NCBI RefSeq assembly: GCF_001434975.1
Contig: NZ_AZEL01000047.1
Coordinates: 18,105-82,104 of the forward strand
Reading direction: 5' to 3'
DNA from: Lactobacillus gallinarum DSM 10532 = JCM 2011
Lineage (GTDB): Bacteria; Bacillota; Bacilli; Lactobacillales; Lactobacillaceae
DNA length: 64,000 bases
Shown: piece by piece, positions 34,935 to 43,308 of the stretch
Layout of the letters: the number at the start of each line of letters is the position of its first letter
Numbering within the stretch: the first letter of the stretch is position 1
Made by a program: the position numbers and the translations under genes
The notes under the pieces: generated by a model
Told to the model about the DNA's origin: nothing
The model's database searches: none
The model's input: only the letters and a program-made list of their open reading frames with translations

Positions 34935-35150
34935 ATGCATGATATTTATCACGTTATTTTGAAGAATCGTAAAATCGATCGCTTGATCATGCCATTTGAA
35001 GCGCTGTATTGCGTATGGCTGATCATTACTTTGATCTTGAATTTTAAGTTATTTGCTTATTCAATTGATGCGCAATTTGTGTTAATTACGTTGTTTTACT
35101 TTAGTGGTTGGATATCATCATTGGTTAAAAAGCATAAAATGAAGCAATAA
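34935..35150 (+). CDS. Small membrane protein, 71 residues, unknown
   Basis: Two hydrophobic helices (ALYCVWLIITLILNFKLF and FVLITLFYFSGWISSL) with a basic N-terminal region (LKNRKIDRLIM) and a Lys-rich end. ATG 34935 has only a weak ribosome binding site (AGCTGGTGAAA). It is followed directly by a terminator shared with the convergent GH31 gene. No family recognised. Confidence 0.55.
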   Translation: MHDIYHVILKNRKIDRLIMPFEALYCVWLIITLILNFKLFAYSIDAQFVLITLFYFSGWISSLVKKHKMKQ

Positions 35151-35180
35151 AAAAGAGTTCTCATATCGAGAGCTCTTTTT
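35151..35180. terminator. Bidirectional terminator
   Basis: AAAAGAGTTCTC pairs with GAGAGCTCTTTT (one mismatch) around ATATC. Confidence 0.82.
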
Positions 35181-35182
35181 GC

Positions 35183-38100
35183 TTAATCGTTATTCTTTTT
35201 TTCTTTAAAGAAGATAACCTCTTCAGCTGCAACAATCGGACCAGATGATTTGTAAACTCTGATTCTCATTGCCTTAGCTTCGACGTCTCTTAAACCAACA
35301 ACCTTATTCTTGCTGTCAGATTTCCAAGTAAGTTGTTCGCCATATGGTTTAAAGTTAGTACCATCAACAGAAGTTTCTACGCTGACTTCAATAGGATCAC
35401 CTTGATGATCAATCTTTCTTGGAACCCAAACCATTCTGCTTAAGTGTTCCAATTGATTAAACTTGAAGGTTAATTCAAGCGGTTGATCTTCACTGACGCC
35501 ATTAACAGTTTCCCATTCACTAGCGAGTTTAAGATCAGTCAAATACTTCAAAGGATGATCTTTTTGACTAGTCATGTTACTAGTAGTTTGAATATCTCTG
35601 ATGGCAAAATTCATTGGATCTGGTTTAGTGATTGCACCAAATGGATCTGACCATTCAGAAACTTTGTTTTTAGCAACATAACGCAAACGCATACTGTAAC
35701 GAGTATTAGGAGCCAATCCATGGAAGGTAAATGAGCTACCATCGATACCATCATGCAAAATGCCATTAACTTCAATTTGAACTTGATCAGTCAATTGTGG
35801 CCAAACTACTGTTAGTGAATGTGAGCTGATCTTTTCTGGATCAACTGCTGGCTGCTTAGGTGAACGCAATAATGAATCAGTGATTGCGTGTACTAAAGTC
35901 TCATTACCATACTTGAAGTTACGAATAATAATTTCAATCTTGGAATCAGTAATGTCGCGCTTAGCTAACTTGATTTGCAAAGCGGTTTGCTTCTTTTCTT
36001 GATATTGATCAAATTCAGGCAACCAGCTGTAATTTGTATTAAAAAAGAATCCTTCCTTAGCATGAGCGAATGTATCGACTGTGCCATATTCTTGCATGTC
36101 GATGACTTGATCATTAATTTTAACGGTTAAGCCATCAGGATAACCATCGCACATGATGTTCAAATTAGTGGTATTTTCTGTTTGGAAGGTATTGAAGTCA
36201 CCTTGAGTTGGATCAATCGTAATCTTGAGTTTGCTTGCTTCAAGTTCACTAGTAATTTGTGTAGCAACATGGTTTCTTGAATAATCGTTGTAACCATTAT
36301 CGTCATAGGTAACCATCTTGCTGCGACCTTGTGGGTAAAGAACGTAGTTGCGTTCGCCCAAATCAAAGATAGAGCCGCCACGAACAAAGACTGGTAAATG
36401 CCAAGATGGATATGAAAGTTTATTATAAACTCGACCACCTAAATACTTCTTGCCGTCAAACAGGTCAATCCACATCGTACGGTGGTTTGGTAAATAAAGA
36501 TTATCTTTTCTAGAATTACCATTACCGTCTTCTCGGCCATTAACAATTGGTGAAATGAGCAAGTTAGGCCCAAGCATAAATTCATGGCTAACTTGTGGGG
36601 TGTAATTGACTTGTTCATGTGGGAATTCCAAGAATAAAGGCCGCATGATTGGTTCACCAACTTGAGCACGATAGATCAATGTGTACATGTAAGTTTGCAA
36701 TTGTTCACGCAATTGCAAGTAAGCACGATTGATTTGCGTCATCTTATTGTTATATGCAAATGGCGTTTTACTGAATTTGCCTTGGTCATCAAGACTGAAG
36801 AGTAGTGGTGTAAAAGTCTTCCATTCAAAATCACGAATACTAATTTGAGCATTACCACCGCCAGCGGTTCCATCTACGGCACTACCAATTAAAGGTTGGC
36901 CAGATAGACTAGCACATAGGAAGCCAGCAACTTGAGTTGGAATATTTTCCCAGTTGCCTCCAATATCACCAAAGGCGAGCATCGTTCTATTTTGACTACC
37001 GGCAATTCCTGTATTTGAAAAAATGAGAGGTCTTTTACGCTTAAGATTATCACGTAAAATTAAAGCATCATTTTTCAAAATTTTTGGATCGCTGGTGTTA
37101 GTTTGAATAAACGTAGTATCTGGAGTTGCCTTCGGCGTTTGATTTTCACTCCAAAGGCCAGCATTAACATCTCGACTTGCAGCATAATCACTGAAGCTAG
37201 TCATTGCTTCCGCATTGATATCTTGTACTTGATAGTTAGGAACAATCCAGCTTAGTTTGAAATGCTCTTTTTGGTAACGATCAACCATTGCACGAGCGGA
37301 GAATTGATATTCTTCTTCTCCATTCAATGAGGCCTTACCGTTAGCGCCTTCAGGATTGGAAGTTCTAGTGTAATAGTTGCCATCTTCGAACATGGTAGCA
37401 TTACGTTCTTTAGCTTCCCCCGGCTGCCACATTGTAGTCAAAAAGTTTCCTACGTGCCCCAGACCCAAAGCATATTTAGGTGGCATTAATGGTTTACCCG
37501 TCAAAAGGTAATACTTAGCCAAAATATCTTTAGGTGAGTTGCCTAATAAATAAAATGTATCAAATAACTTACTATTGTGAGTTAAGATTGCGGCATCATG
37601 ATTGGTTTTACCAAAATCATAGCTACCAGTAGTTTCAGTATTTCTTAATTCACCAAAACCGGAGTTAGCCCAGAAAAATGGTACTTGGGTTAAAACTCCG
37701 CCTTTACCCGTAATGTGGTCGCGTTCGATTTGAATGACTTGACCTTTATGACTAAAGTAGCCGTTCTGCATCCCACCACCAAAGTAAAATTCATTTTTGT
37801 GTTGTTTTAGAATTTCTGTTGTTTGGTTGCTGCTTAGTTCAAGTGGACTAAGTTGAGATAAACGACTACGGTGTAAAGTCTCGTCAAAAATAGTCATCAC
37901 CGCAGGTTTTTGTTGAAAAATCAATTGGTAATTGCCAGTTTGAATGATTAAAGAATCACTTGTGGCCTTGGCTTTAGATTTTTCAAAGTAAATATTATTA
38001 AATTGAGACAGGTCAACGAAAGAAGAATGATTTTCGTCGAATTCCTTAGCTGGATCAAGGAAATAGCGGAATATTCCGTCAGCTAAAATATAAAGACGAG

Positions 38101-38200
38101 CAACTTCTCCAGTGGAATAATGAAGTTCATAATAATGATCACGTTTATTTGCACCGATGAGTTGACCTAATTGATGTCTTTCTATTTGATTTTGTGTCAT
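35183..38200 (-). CDS. Multidomain family 31 glycoside hydrolase with Fn3-like and F5/8 type C (CBM32-like) domains
   Basis: 1005 residues; AGGAAG precedes ATG 38200. No signal peptide, so apparently cytoplasmic. An N-terminal beta domain (about 1-230; NEFYFGGGMQNG) leads into a GH31 barrel (about 235-620) with RPLIFSNTGIAGSQNRTMLAFGDIGGNWE, equal to the RPFxLxRxxFAGSQR...GD region carrying the acid/base Asp, and EPIMRPLFLEFP. A proximal C-terminal beta region with VTYDDNGYNDYSR (DUF5110-like), an Fn3-like module (about 775-860) and an F5/8 type C module (about 870-1000) follow. The usual nucleophile motif WxDMNE is not recognisable. Substrate unknown; the carbohydrate module points to a host or food glycan. 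A cre site lies upstream. Confidence 0.82.
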   Translation of the reverse strand: MTQNQIERHQLGQLIGANKRDHYYELHYSTGEVARLYILADGIFRYFLDPAKEFDENHSSFVDLSQFNNIYFEKSKAKATSDSLIIQTGNYQLIFQQKPAVMTIFDETLHRSRLSQLSPLELSSNQTTEILKQHKNEFYFGGGMQNGYFSHKGQVIQIERDHITGKGGVLTQVPFFWANSGFGELRNTETTGSYDFGKTNHDAAILTHNSKLFDTFYLLGNSPKDILAKYYLLTGKPLMPPKYALGLGHVGNFLTTMWQPGEAKERNATMFEDGNYYTRTSNPEGANGKASLNGEEEYQFSARAMVDRYQKEHFKLSWIVPNYQVQDINAEAMTSFSDYAASRDVNAGLWSENQTPKATPDTTFIQTNTSDPKILKNDALILRDNLKRKRPLIFSNTGIAGSQNRTMLAFGDIGGNWENIPTQVAGFLCASLSGQPLIGSAVDGTAGGGNAQISIRDFEWKTFTPLLFSLDDQGKFSKTPFAYNNKMTQINRAYLQLREQLQTYMYTLIYRAQVGEPIMRPLFLEFPHEQVNYTPQVSHEFMLGPNLLISPIVNGREDGNGNSRKDNLYLPNHRTMWIDLFDGKKYLGGRVYNKLSYPSWHLPVFVRGGSIFDLGERNYVLYPQGRSKMVTYDDNGYNDYSRNHVATQITSELEASKLKITIDPTQGDFNTFQTENTTNLNIMCDGYPDGLTVKINDQVIDMQEYGTVDTFAHAKEGFFFNTNYSWLPEFDQYQEKKQTALQIKLAKRDITDSKIEIIIRNFKYGNETLVHAITDSLLRSPKQPAVDPEKISSHSLTVVWPQLTDQVQIEVNGILHDGIDGSSFTFHGLAPNTRYSMRLRYVAKNKVSEWSDPFGAITKPDPMNFAIRDIQTTSNMTSQKDHPLKYLTDLKLASEWETVNGVSEDQPLELTFKFNQLEHLSRMVWVPRKIDHQGDPIEVSVETSVDGTNFKPYGEQLTWKSDSKNKVVGLRDVEAKAMRIRVYKSSGPIVAAEEVIFFKEKKNND

Positions 38201-38315
38201 ATTGCTTTCTTCCTAATAAAACTTGTTACCATATATTATAGCGAAAAAATCTTAACTTTTTGTGCAATTATGCTAAAAGGCCAATAGTCAATCAAAATTT
38301 AATTTCTAATTTTAA

Positions 38316-38330
38316 TGTAAGCGCTTTTAC
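38316..38330. promoter_or_regulatory. Putative cre (CcpA) site
   Basis: TGTAAGCGCTTTTAC agrees with the catabolite-responsive element core TGnAAnCGnT and its partial symmetry. It is 116 nt from the GH31 start and also lies before a plus-strand promoter-like TATATTAT with AAAGGTGAG and an ATG that is closed after two codons. The 38201-38634 stretch holds no convincing gene; the plus-strand part looks like the leftover front of a lost sugar gene. Confidence 0.65.
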
Positions 38331-38634
38331 TTTTGAGAAAAATGTGCTATATTATGAGTGTAAAGAAATTAAGAAATAAAAGAAAAAAGAAAAGGTGAGT
38401 CCAATGACATAGTTAGTGTAGTTAGTCAGATATAAAGAAAGACTTGTGATACCAATGGGCATTGAAGGCTAAACAACAACTTAGTAATAAAATGATATAG
38501 CCAAGTGATATATGATTTACATGAGTGACTCGGACTTCCATATGAAGTGGGTATAGAATAATAATTTTTTGGAAAATCGCTTGGAATATATTTATTTAGG
38601 AAAGATAATTTATACATGACGAATAATATTAAAA

Positions 38635-38670
38635 AATGACCTATCGCAGTTTTTAAGCGATAGGTCATTT
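38635..38670 (-). terminator. Terminator after the deoxyribosyltransferase gene
   Basis: A 13-bp perfect stem (AATGACCTATCGC and GCGATAGGTCATT) with T-run on the minus strand. Confidence 0.88.
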
Positions 38671-38676
38671 AGTTTG

Positions 38677-39153
38677 CTAATATACAGCACCATCGTAGAA
38701 GTTGTAACGAGGCTTGTTAAAGTCGAAGTCTTTCAATTCGCTAATCTTAATAGCGTTGTCGCAGACGCCCCAGCTCATTAAGTTAATTGGCTTGCCGTAA
38801 TCTTCGTCAGGAATAACTAATAAAATGTATTTACCTTGAGATAAAGCGTAGCCAAGTTCCATACCTAAGCCAACGTCTTCTTCTTCTGGCAAATATACGC
38901 CAAGCATGATATCAGAAGTCTTAATTCCTACTAGGTCGTTGTTGTAGGTTGCAGAAGCCCATTCAATATCGTGTAAGTATTCTGGGTGTTCATCAACGCG
39001 AATACCCTTGTATTGATTATCAAGAGGTATGTAGCTATTTTCTAAATCAACTGTTGGATTTTCTTTTAAAGCTGCCATAGCTTCTTGGTAAGCCTTGTTT
39101 TGCTTTTCGTTGAACCAACCGGCACCAAAGTATAAAGTCTTTTTCTTTTCCAT
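38677..39153 (-). CDS. ntd: Nucleoside 2-deoxyribosyltransferase
   Basis: 158 residues from ATG 39153 (GAGGGTG seven bases upstream; ATG 39168 is in frame but unsupported). It is very like the characterised Lactobacillus helveticus and L. leichmannii enzymes: TLYFGAGWFNEKQNKAYQEA, the ribosyl-binding ASATYNNDLVG with catalytic-site Asp, EEDVGLGMELGYALSQGK with the nucleophile Glu, and the conserved C-terminal PRYNFYDGAVY. It exchanges the base of deoxynucleosides in purine/pyrimidine salvage, important in lactobacilli that lack some de novo steps. Cytoplasmic hexamer in relatives. Confidence 0.95.
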   Translation of the reverse strand: MEKKKTLYFGAGWFNEKQNKAYQEAMAALKENPTVDLENSYIPLDNQYKGIRVDEHPEYLHDIEWASATYNNDLVGIKTSDIMLGVYLPEEEDVGLGMELGYALSQGKYILLVIPDEDYGKPINLMSWGVCDNAIKISELKDFDFNKPRYNFYDGAVY

Positions 39154-39269
39154 AATTTTCACCCTCATAAAAATTGCTGATGAATTAACTTTAACATCTT
39201 TTCAATTGAAAAAAACGTCTTGTTAACTTACGCTAAAAATAGTAATTCCATAATAGAGGGTAAAATTCA

Positions 39270-39767
39270 ATGACCAATACTGAAAATCTTTTTGCTTCAG
39301 ATGCAGTTTTTGTGTCTGATCAATTAAAGCAGGACTTAGTTTTAAAAGAAGTTTATGATAAATTGCTTGAGCGAGGCTATGTGAAAGGTAACTTCTTATC
39401 ACATATTGTTGAGCGTGAACACAATTTTCCTACCGGTTTAGATACTAAAACGTTAGGTCAAAATATTCCTAATATTGCAGTGCCGCACACGGAAGGTGAG
39501 TTTGTAAATACGCGTTTGATTGTGCCAGTAGCACTTAAACAACCGGTTCTTTTTCATAATATGATTAAGCCTGAAGAAACATTAGAAGTAAAATTCTTGT
39601 TTATGCTTTTGGACAATGATCCTGATGGACAGGCTAAGTTGTTAGCTAGCGTAATGGATTTCTTGGCTGATACTCCGGCTAATGAATTGCGGGAAGTATT
39701 TAATTTTACCGATCCGCAAGCGATTTATGCATTTTTAAAGCAAAAATTTATGAAAAAAGAAGACTAA
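39270..39767 (+). CDS. Orphan PTS EIIA component, fructose/galactitol type
   Basis: 165 residues, AGAGGGTAAAA before ATG 39270. It has the EIIA type 2 fold with the phosphorylated His in NIAVPHTEG, preceded by VEREHNFPTGLDTKTL and followed by PEETLEVKFLFMLL. It would pass phosphate from HPr to a IIB/IIC partner, but none is nearby, so it may serve a transporter elsewhere or act as a regulator. Close to, and convergent with, a tyrosine phosphatase gene. Confidence 0.85.
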   Translation: MTNTENLFASDAVFVSDQLKQDLVLKEVYDKLLERGYVKGNFLSHIVEREHNFPTGLDTKTLGQNIPNIAVPHTEGEFVNTRLIVPVALKQPVLFHNMIKPEETLEVKFLFMLLDNDPDGQAKLLASVMDFLADTPANELREVFNFTDPQAIYAFLKQKFMKKED

Positions 39768-39795
39768 AATTTTCTAGCCTTCTTTTTTAGTCTTC
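39759..39795. terminator. Bidirectional terminator overlapping both gene ends
   Basis: GAAGACTAAAA pairs with TTTTAGTCTTC across a 15-nt loop. The arms include the last codons of the PTS IIA gene and of the phosphatase gene, so the hairpin is partly coding. Confidence 0.8.
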
Positions 39796-40590
39796 AAGGT
39801 AAATTTCACGTAATTTCATAATGTCTGCGCTAGAGAGCTTCATAACATCACGTAAATAGTTATTGATACTGCCGTATTTGTCATTCAATACCTTAATGGC
39901 ATGATCAAGATATTCAGGACGGACACTTTGAATGTCTCGAATTGATTGAAGAACGTTTTCGTTACGACCGTTTTGACGTGCATGTTCAACCATGCTGTCA
40001 ACGAAGTCCTTGGTAGTAATGTTAGTTAAAAGGTAATCTTTTTTGATAGTGCTAAACGGTACACCCAAAGCACTTAAAATTAGCATTGCACCAAAGCCGG
40101 TTCTGTCTTTACCAGCAGTACAGTGGAAGATGACGCTTTCGTTTTCGCCATCATTTTTGAGCAAGACTTCAAAAAGTTTACGATATGCATTTTGAGCAGA
40201 TTCACTTTCGATCATGTCTTCATAAGCATAGTGCATGTGATCAAAACCGAAGTCAGCATCGTTAGCGGCTTGCTTATTCAAATCGTTTAGACTCTTAGAT
40301 GAATTGGTTAAGTCTTCGCTAAAGACGGGATCATAAATGTATTCAACACCGTCTGGAACGCGATCAGGTTGATTATCCACTTCTTCTTTACTTCTAAAGT
40401 CAACGTCATATTTTACGCCGTAATCAGTTAAGAACTGCTTGTCAAATGGTGATAGATCAGCCAAATTACCAGTTCTAAGAAGTTTATGCATCTTGATTTT
40501 TTTGCCAGATAAAGTTTCATAACCTCCAAGTTCACGGAAGTTGCGGCCACTGGTTACACCGATTAATTGATTAATTAATTTTTGGGTCAA
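39787..40590 (-). CDS. Tyrosine-protein phosphatase (Y_phosphatase3 type)
   Basis: 267 residues starting at TTG 40590 after AAAGGAG. Motifs: TSGRNFRELGGYET and LLRTGNLADLSPFDKQFLTDYG at the N-terminus, and the P-loop SVIFHCTAGKDRTGFGAMLIL with the catalytic Cys and Arg (CxxGxxR). This is the LipA/IphP-like family of bacterial phosphatases that act on phosphotyrosine and sometimes on phospholipids or inositol phosphates. Cytoplasmic. Confidence 0.88.
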   Translation of the reverse strand: MTQKLINQLIGVTSGRNFRELGGYETLSGKKIKMHKLLRTGNLADLSPFDKQFLTDYGVKYDVDFRSKEEVDNQPDRVPDGVEYIYDPVFSEDLTNSSKSLNDLNKQAANDADFGFDHMHYAYEDMIESESAQNAYRKLFEVLLKNDGENESVIFHCTAGKDRTGFGAMLILSALGVPFSTIKKDYLLTNITTKDFVDSMVEHARQNGRNENVLQSIRDIQSVRPEYLDHAIKVLNDKYGSINNYLRDVMKLSSADIMKLREIYLED

Positions 40591-40741
40591 AAAAATGCTC
40601 CTTTCTGTAATTAAATGTTGTCATGCATATTATTTTAGCAACAAATATGAGCCTAAACAATTATTTAGAAAAGTAATAGCTTACAAAATTATGTTAAAAT
40701 AAACATTAAGAATAAAGCAATCGGATAGGAGATGAAGAAAA

Positions 40742-41233
40742 GTGGCAACAGATAAAGAAAGTATTTTAGTTCCAGTTGATGGTTCGGAATCAGCAGAAAG
40801 AGCTTTTGATAAGGCTGTTCGAGTTGGTTTACGTGATGGTGCTCACGTTGATGTATTGAACGTTATCGATACTCGTCAATTTATGGGTGAAATGCAAGAC
40901 ACTTTGATTTCTGGCGATACTATTTACCAAATGACTCAAGACTCTGAAGAATATTTGAAGAGTTTGAAGAAATGGGCTCATGATAACTTTAACTTTGATG
41001 ATGTAGATTACCATATTCGTTATGGTAGTCCTAAGCGTATTATTTCTTACGACTTCATCAAAGACCACCATAATGACTTAATCGTTATGGGTGCAACAGG
41101 TCTTAATGCAGTTGAAAGAATGTTGATGGGTTCAGTTACTGAATACGTTAACCAACATGCTTTAGCTGATGTATTGATTGTTAAGACTGATATGGCTAAC
41201 AACCCAGTTAAACCAACAATGAAGAAGAACTAA
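40742..41233 (+). CDS. Universal stress protein A family
   Basis: 163 residues beginning with GTG 40742 (AGGAG about 12 nt upstream). One UspA domain: SILVPVDGSESAERAFDKAV, an HVDVLNVID strand, and the ATP-binding loop GATGLNAVERMLMGSVTEYV (Gx2Gx9GS) near the end. The loop is complete, so nucleotide binding is expected. Expression in lactobacilli is linked to stress. Single gene with a strong terminator. Confidence 0.9.
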   Translation: MATDKESILVPVDGSESAERAFDKAVRVGLRDGAHVDVLNVIDTRQFMGEMQDTLISGDTIYQMTQDSEEYLKSLKKWAHDNFNFDDVDYHIRYGSPKRIISYDFIKDHHNDLIVMGATGLNAVERMLMGSVTEYVNQHALADVLIVKTDMANNPVKPTMKKN

Positions 41234-41245
41234 TTAAATAGTGTT

Positions 41246-41284
41246 AATAGCTAGATGAACATAAATTCATCTAGCTATTTTTTA
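41246..41284 (+). terminator. Terminator after uspA
   Basis: A 14-bp perfect stem (AATAGCTAGATGAA with TTCATCTAGCTATT), 6-nt loop, six T. Confidence 0.92.
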
Positions 41285-41379
41285 ATGAAAAGTTTCCTAA
41301 AAAGGCTTGATAGAACCCGAATATTTTTGGTATTATTTTAACAAATGAACGTAGAGCTGCTGAAGGGAGTGGATGAGTT

Positions 41380-41484
41380 TTGCTTAAGGATGTAAATAAA
41401 TTTATTGTTATCGGCAAGTCTTCCGCTTTTGGAGACGTTTTTTCTGTTCGTTTTACTAATATCTGTGCTATTAATCAGGCTTAA
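41380..41484 (+). CDS. Possible 34-codon leader ORF ahead of phn operon
   Basis: TTG 41380 is 9-10 nt after GAAGGGAG and opens a frame ending at TAA 41482-41484, inside the 5' arm of the second leader terminator. The product has no run of one amino acid but is rich in Phe, Val and Ile (VNKFIVIGKSSAFGDVFSVR). A transcription-attenuation leader is possible. Chance cannot be excluded. Confidence 0.35.
   Translation: MLKDVNKFIVIGKSSAFGDVFSVRFTNICAINQA
41418..41443 (+). terminator. First leader terminator of the phn operon
   Basis: GTCTTCC pairs with GGAGAC (one T bulged) around GCTTTT, then G and six T. Lies about 125 nt upstream of phnD. Confidence 0.65.
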
Positions 41485-41524
41485 TTATTGATCGTTTTTG
41501 TCGCCCGTAATTAAGTCTTTTTTT
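41478..41524 (+). terminator. Second leader terminator of the phn operon
   Basis: GGCTTAATTA pairs with TAATTAAGTC over 10 bp (one G-T) around a 20-nt loop, then seven T. With the first terminator this makes a two-hairpin leader within about 230 nt (41340-41568). The stretch holds no other gene. Confidence 0.75.
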
Positions 41525-41568
41525 ATGGCGTTGTTTGTTTTATCACTATTTTGTTCATGGAGGACAAT

Positions 41569-42504
41569 ATGAAAAGATTTAGAAGAATCTTGGTAGCAGT
41601 AGTTGCATTACTTGTTGCGGTAGTTGCAACTGCATGTTCAAGCAAGAGTAGTAGTTCATCTAACAAAGAAAACTACACTCCAAAGTCATTAACTATTCAA
41701 TTTGTACCAAGTCAAGCTGCAACTAAGTTGCAAGCCCGTGCAAAGCCTCTTGAAAAGATGCTTTCAAAGAGATTGGGTATCCCAGTTCACGTTTCTATGT
41801 CAACTGACTACAACACCGTTGTGGAAGCTATGAAATCAAAGAAAGTTGATGTAGGTTTCCTTCCACCAGATGGTTATGTTTTAGCTCACAAGCAAGGCGC
41901 AGCTGATTTGCTTTTGCAAGCTGAACGTTACGGTGTTAAGCAACCAGGTGGTAAAGCAACTAACCAATTAGTAAAGAGCTATCGTGCAGAAATCCTTGTT
42001 AAGAAGGGTTCAAAGATCAAGAACTGGAAAGACTTAAAGGGTAAGTCAATTTCAGTACAAAACCCAACTTCATCAGCTGGATACGTATTCCCAGTTGCTG
42101 AACTTAAGCAAAAGGGTTTGGACGTAACTAAGAGTTGTAAGTTAGTTACTGTTACTGGTCACGACCAAGCTGTTTTGAACGTATTAAACGGCGATACTGA
42201 TGCAGCCTTCGTCTTTGAAGATGCACGTAACATCGTTAAGAAGGACAACCCAAAGATCATGAGTCAAGTTGTTCCAATTTACTTTACTAAGCCAATTCCT
42301 AACGACACTATCTCAGTAATTCCAAGTATGTCTAAGTCATTCCGTAAGAAGCTTGCTAAGGCATTCATCGCTGTAGGTAAGTCAAAGGAAGGTAAGAAAG
42401 TTATCGAAAGCGTATATAGCCACGAAGGTTACGCATACGCAAAAGATAGTGACTTCAACGTTATCCGTAAATACGACAAGATCGTTGAATCAACTAAGAA
42501 ATAA
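41569..42504 (+). CDS. phnD: PhnD-type substrate-binding lipoprotein
   Basis: 311 residues from ATG 41569; GGAGG six bases upstream excludes the earlier in-frame ATG 41551. Signal peptide and lipobox VVATACSS show a lipoprotein. The mature protein matches phosphate/phosphonate-type binding proteins: IQFVPSQAATKLQARAKPLEKML, VGFLPPDGYVLAHKQGAADLL, ISVQNPTSSAGYVFPVAELKQKG. It is the binding subunit of the following ABC importer. True substrate (phosphonate, phosphite or another molecule) is not established in lactobacilli. Confidence 0.88.
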   Translation: MKRFRRILVAVVALLVAVVATACSSKSSSSSNKENYTPKSLTIQFVPSQAATKLQARAKPLEKMLSKRLGIPVHVSMSTDYNTVVEAMKSKKVDVGFLPPDGYVLAHKQGAADLLLQAERYGVKQPGGKATNQLVKSYRAEILVKKGSKIKNWKDLKGKSISVQNPTSSAGYVFPVAELKQKGLDVTKSCKLVTVTGHDQAVLNVLNGDTDAAFVFEDARNIVKKDNPKIMSQVVPIYFTKPIPNDTISVIPSMSKSFRKKLAKAFIAVGKSKEGKKVIESVYSHEGYAYAKDSDFNVIRKYDKIVESTKK

Positions 42505-42534
42505 TAAATTTAATTAAGGGAGTTTGACGATTAA

Positions 42535-43308
42535 ATGGCAGATAAGCCAATGATCCAATTAAAAGATGTTTCCAAGATCTACGACAATGGTACTGTAGGT
42601 TTAAAGGACATCAACTTAACTATTAATAAAGGTGAATTCGTAGTAGTTGTTGGTTTGTCTGGCGCTGGTAAGTCAACTTTGCTACGTTCAATCAATCGTT
42701 TGCATGATATTACTTCAGGCGATATTTTGATTGACGGCAAATCAATTACAAGTGCTAAAGGCAAGAATTTGCGTAAATTACGTCGCGATATCGGAATGAT
42801 TTTCCAGAACTTTAACTTGGTTAAGCGTTCTAGTGTTTTGCGCAATGTTTTGGTAGGCCGCGTAGCTTACTACCCAACTTGGAAGACTACTTTTAACTTA
42901 TTCGATAAAGAAGATAAACAAAAGGCTTATGAAGCTTTACAACAAGTTGATTTGGCCGATAAAGTTTATGCACGTGCTGACGAGTTATCAGGTGGTCAAC
43001 AACAACGTGTAGCTATTGCACGTGTGCTTATGCAAAATCCAAAGATCATCTTGGCTGATGAACCAACTGCATCACTTGATCCACAGACTTCAGTGAGAGT
43101 CATGAATGACTTGAAGATGCTTAATGAAAAATACGGCATGACCGTAGTTGCTAACTTGCACAGTATCGAACTTGCACAACAATTTGGTGAAAGAGTAATC
43201 GGTATCCGTGCTGGTCAAGTAGTTTACGATGGCAAGATGAAAGATACTCCTAAGTCTGTCTTCACTAATATTTACAACGGTGGTAACGGCAGCGAGGAGG
43301 ATGAATAA
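42535..43308 (+). CDS. phnC: Phosphonate-type ABC transporter ATP-binding protein
   Basis: 257 residues. Walker [11 protein letters not shown]-loop [21 protein letters not shown], signature [14 protein letters not shown], Walker [14 protein letters not shown] and the switch His in NLHSIELA are all intact. The [15 protein letters not shown](V/L) segment is typical of PhnC. Thirty nt after phnD; ends in TAATG overlapping phnE. Confidence 0.93.
   Translation: MADKPMIQLKDVSKIYDNGTVGLKDINLTINKGEFVVVVGLSGAGKSTLLRSINRLHDITSGDILIDGKSITSAKGKNLRKLRRDIGMIFQNFNLVKRSSVLRNVLVGRVAYYPTWKTTFNLFDKEDKQKAYEALQQVDLADKVYARADELSGGQQQRVAIARVLMQNPKIILADEPTASLDPQTSVRVMNDLKMLNEKYGMTVVANLHSIELAQQFGERVIGIRAGQVVYDGKMKDTPKSVFTNIYNGGNGSEEDE

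Noticed and set aside
38426..38668. Minus-strand ORF of 80 codons
   Set aside because: Starts inside the terminator hairpin of the deoxyribosyltransferase gene, without a ribosome binding site or recognisable sequence.
41340..41530. Known riboswitch classes (TPP, SAM, purine, preQ1, THF) in the phn leader
   Set aside because: None of the conserved cores of these classes could be found, so the leader is reported as unassigned.
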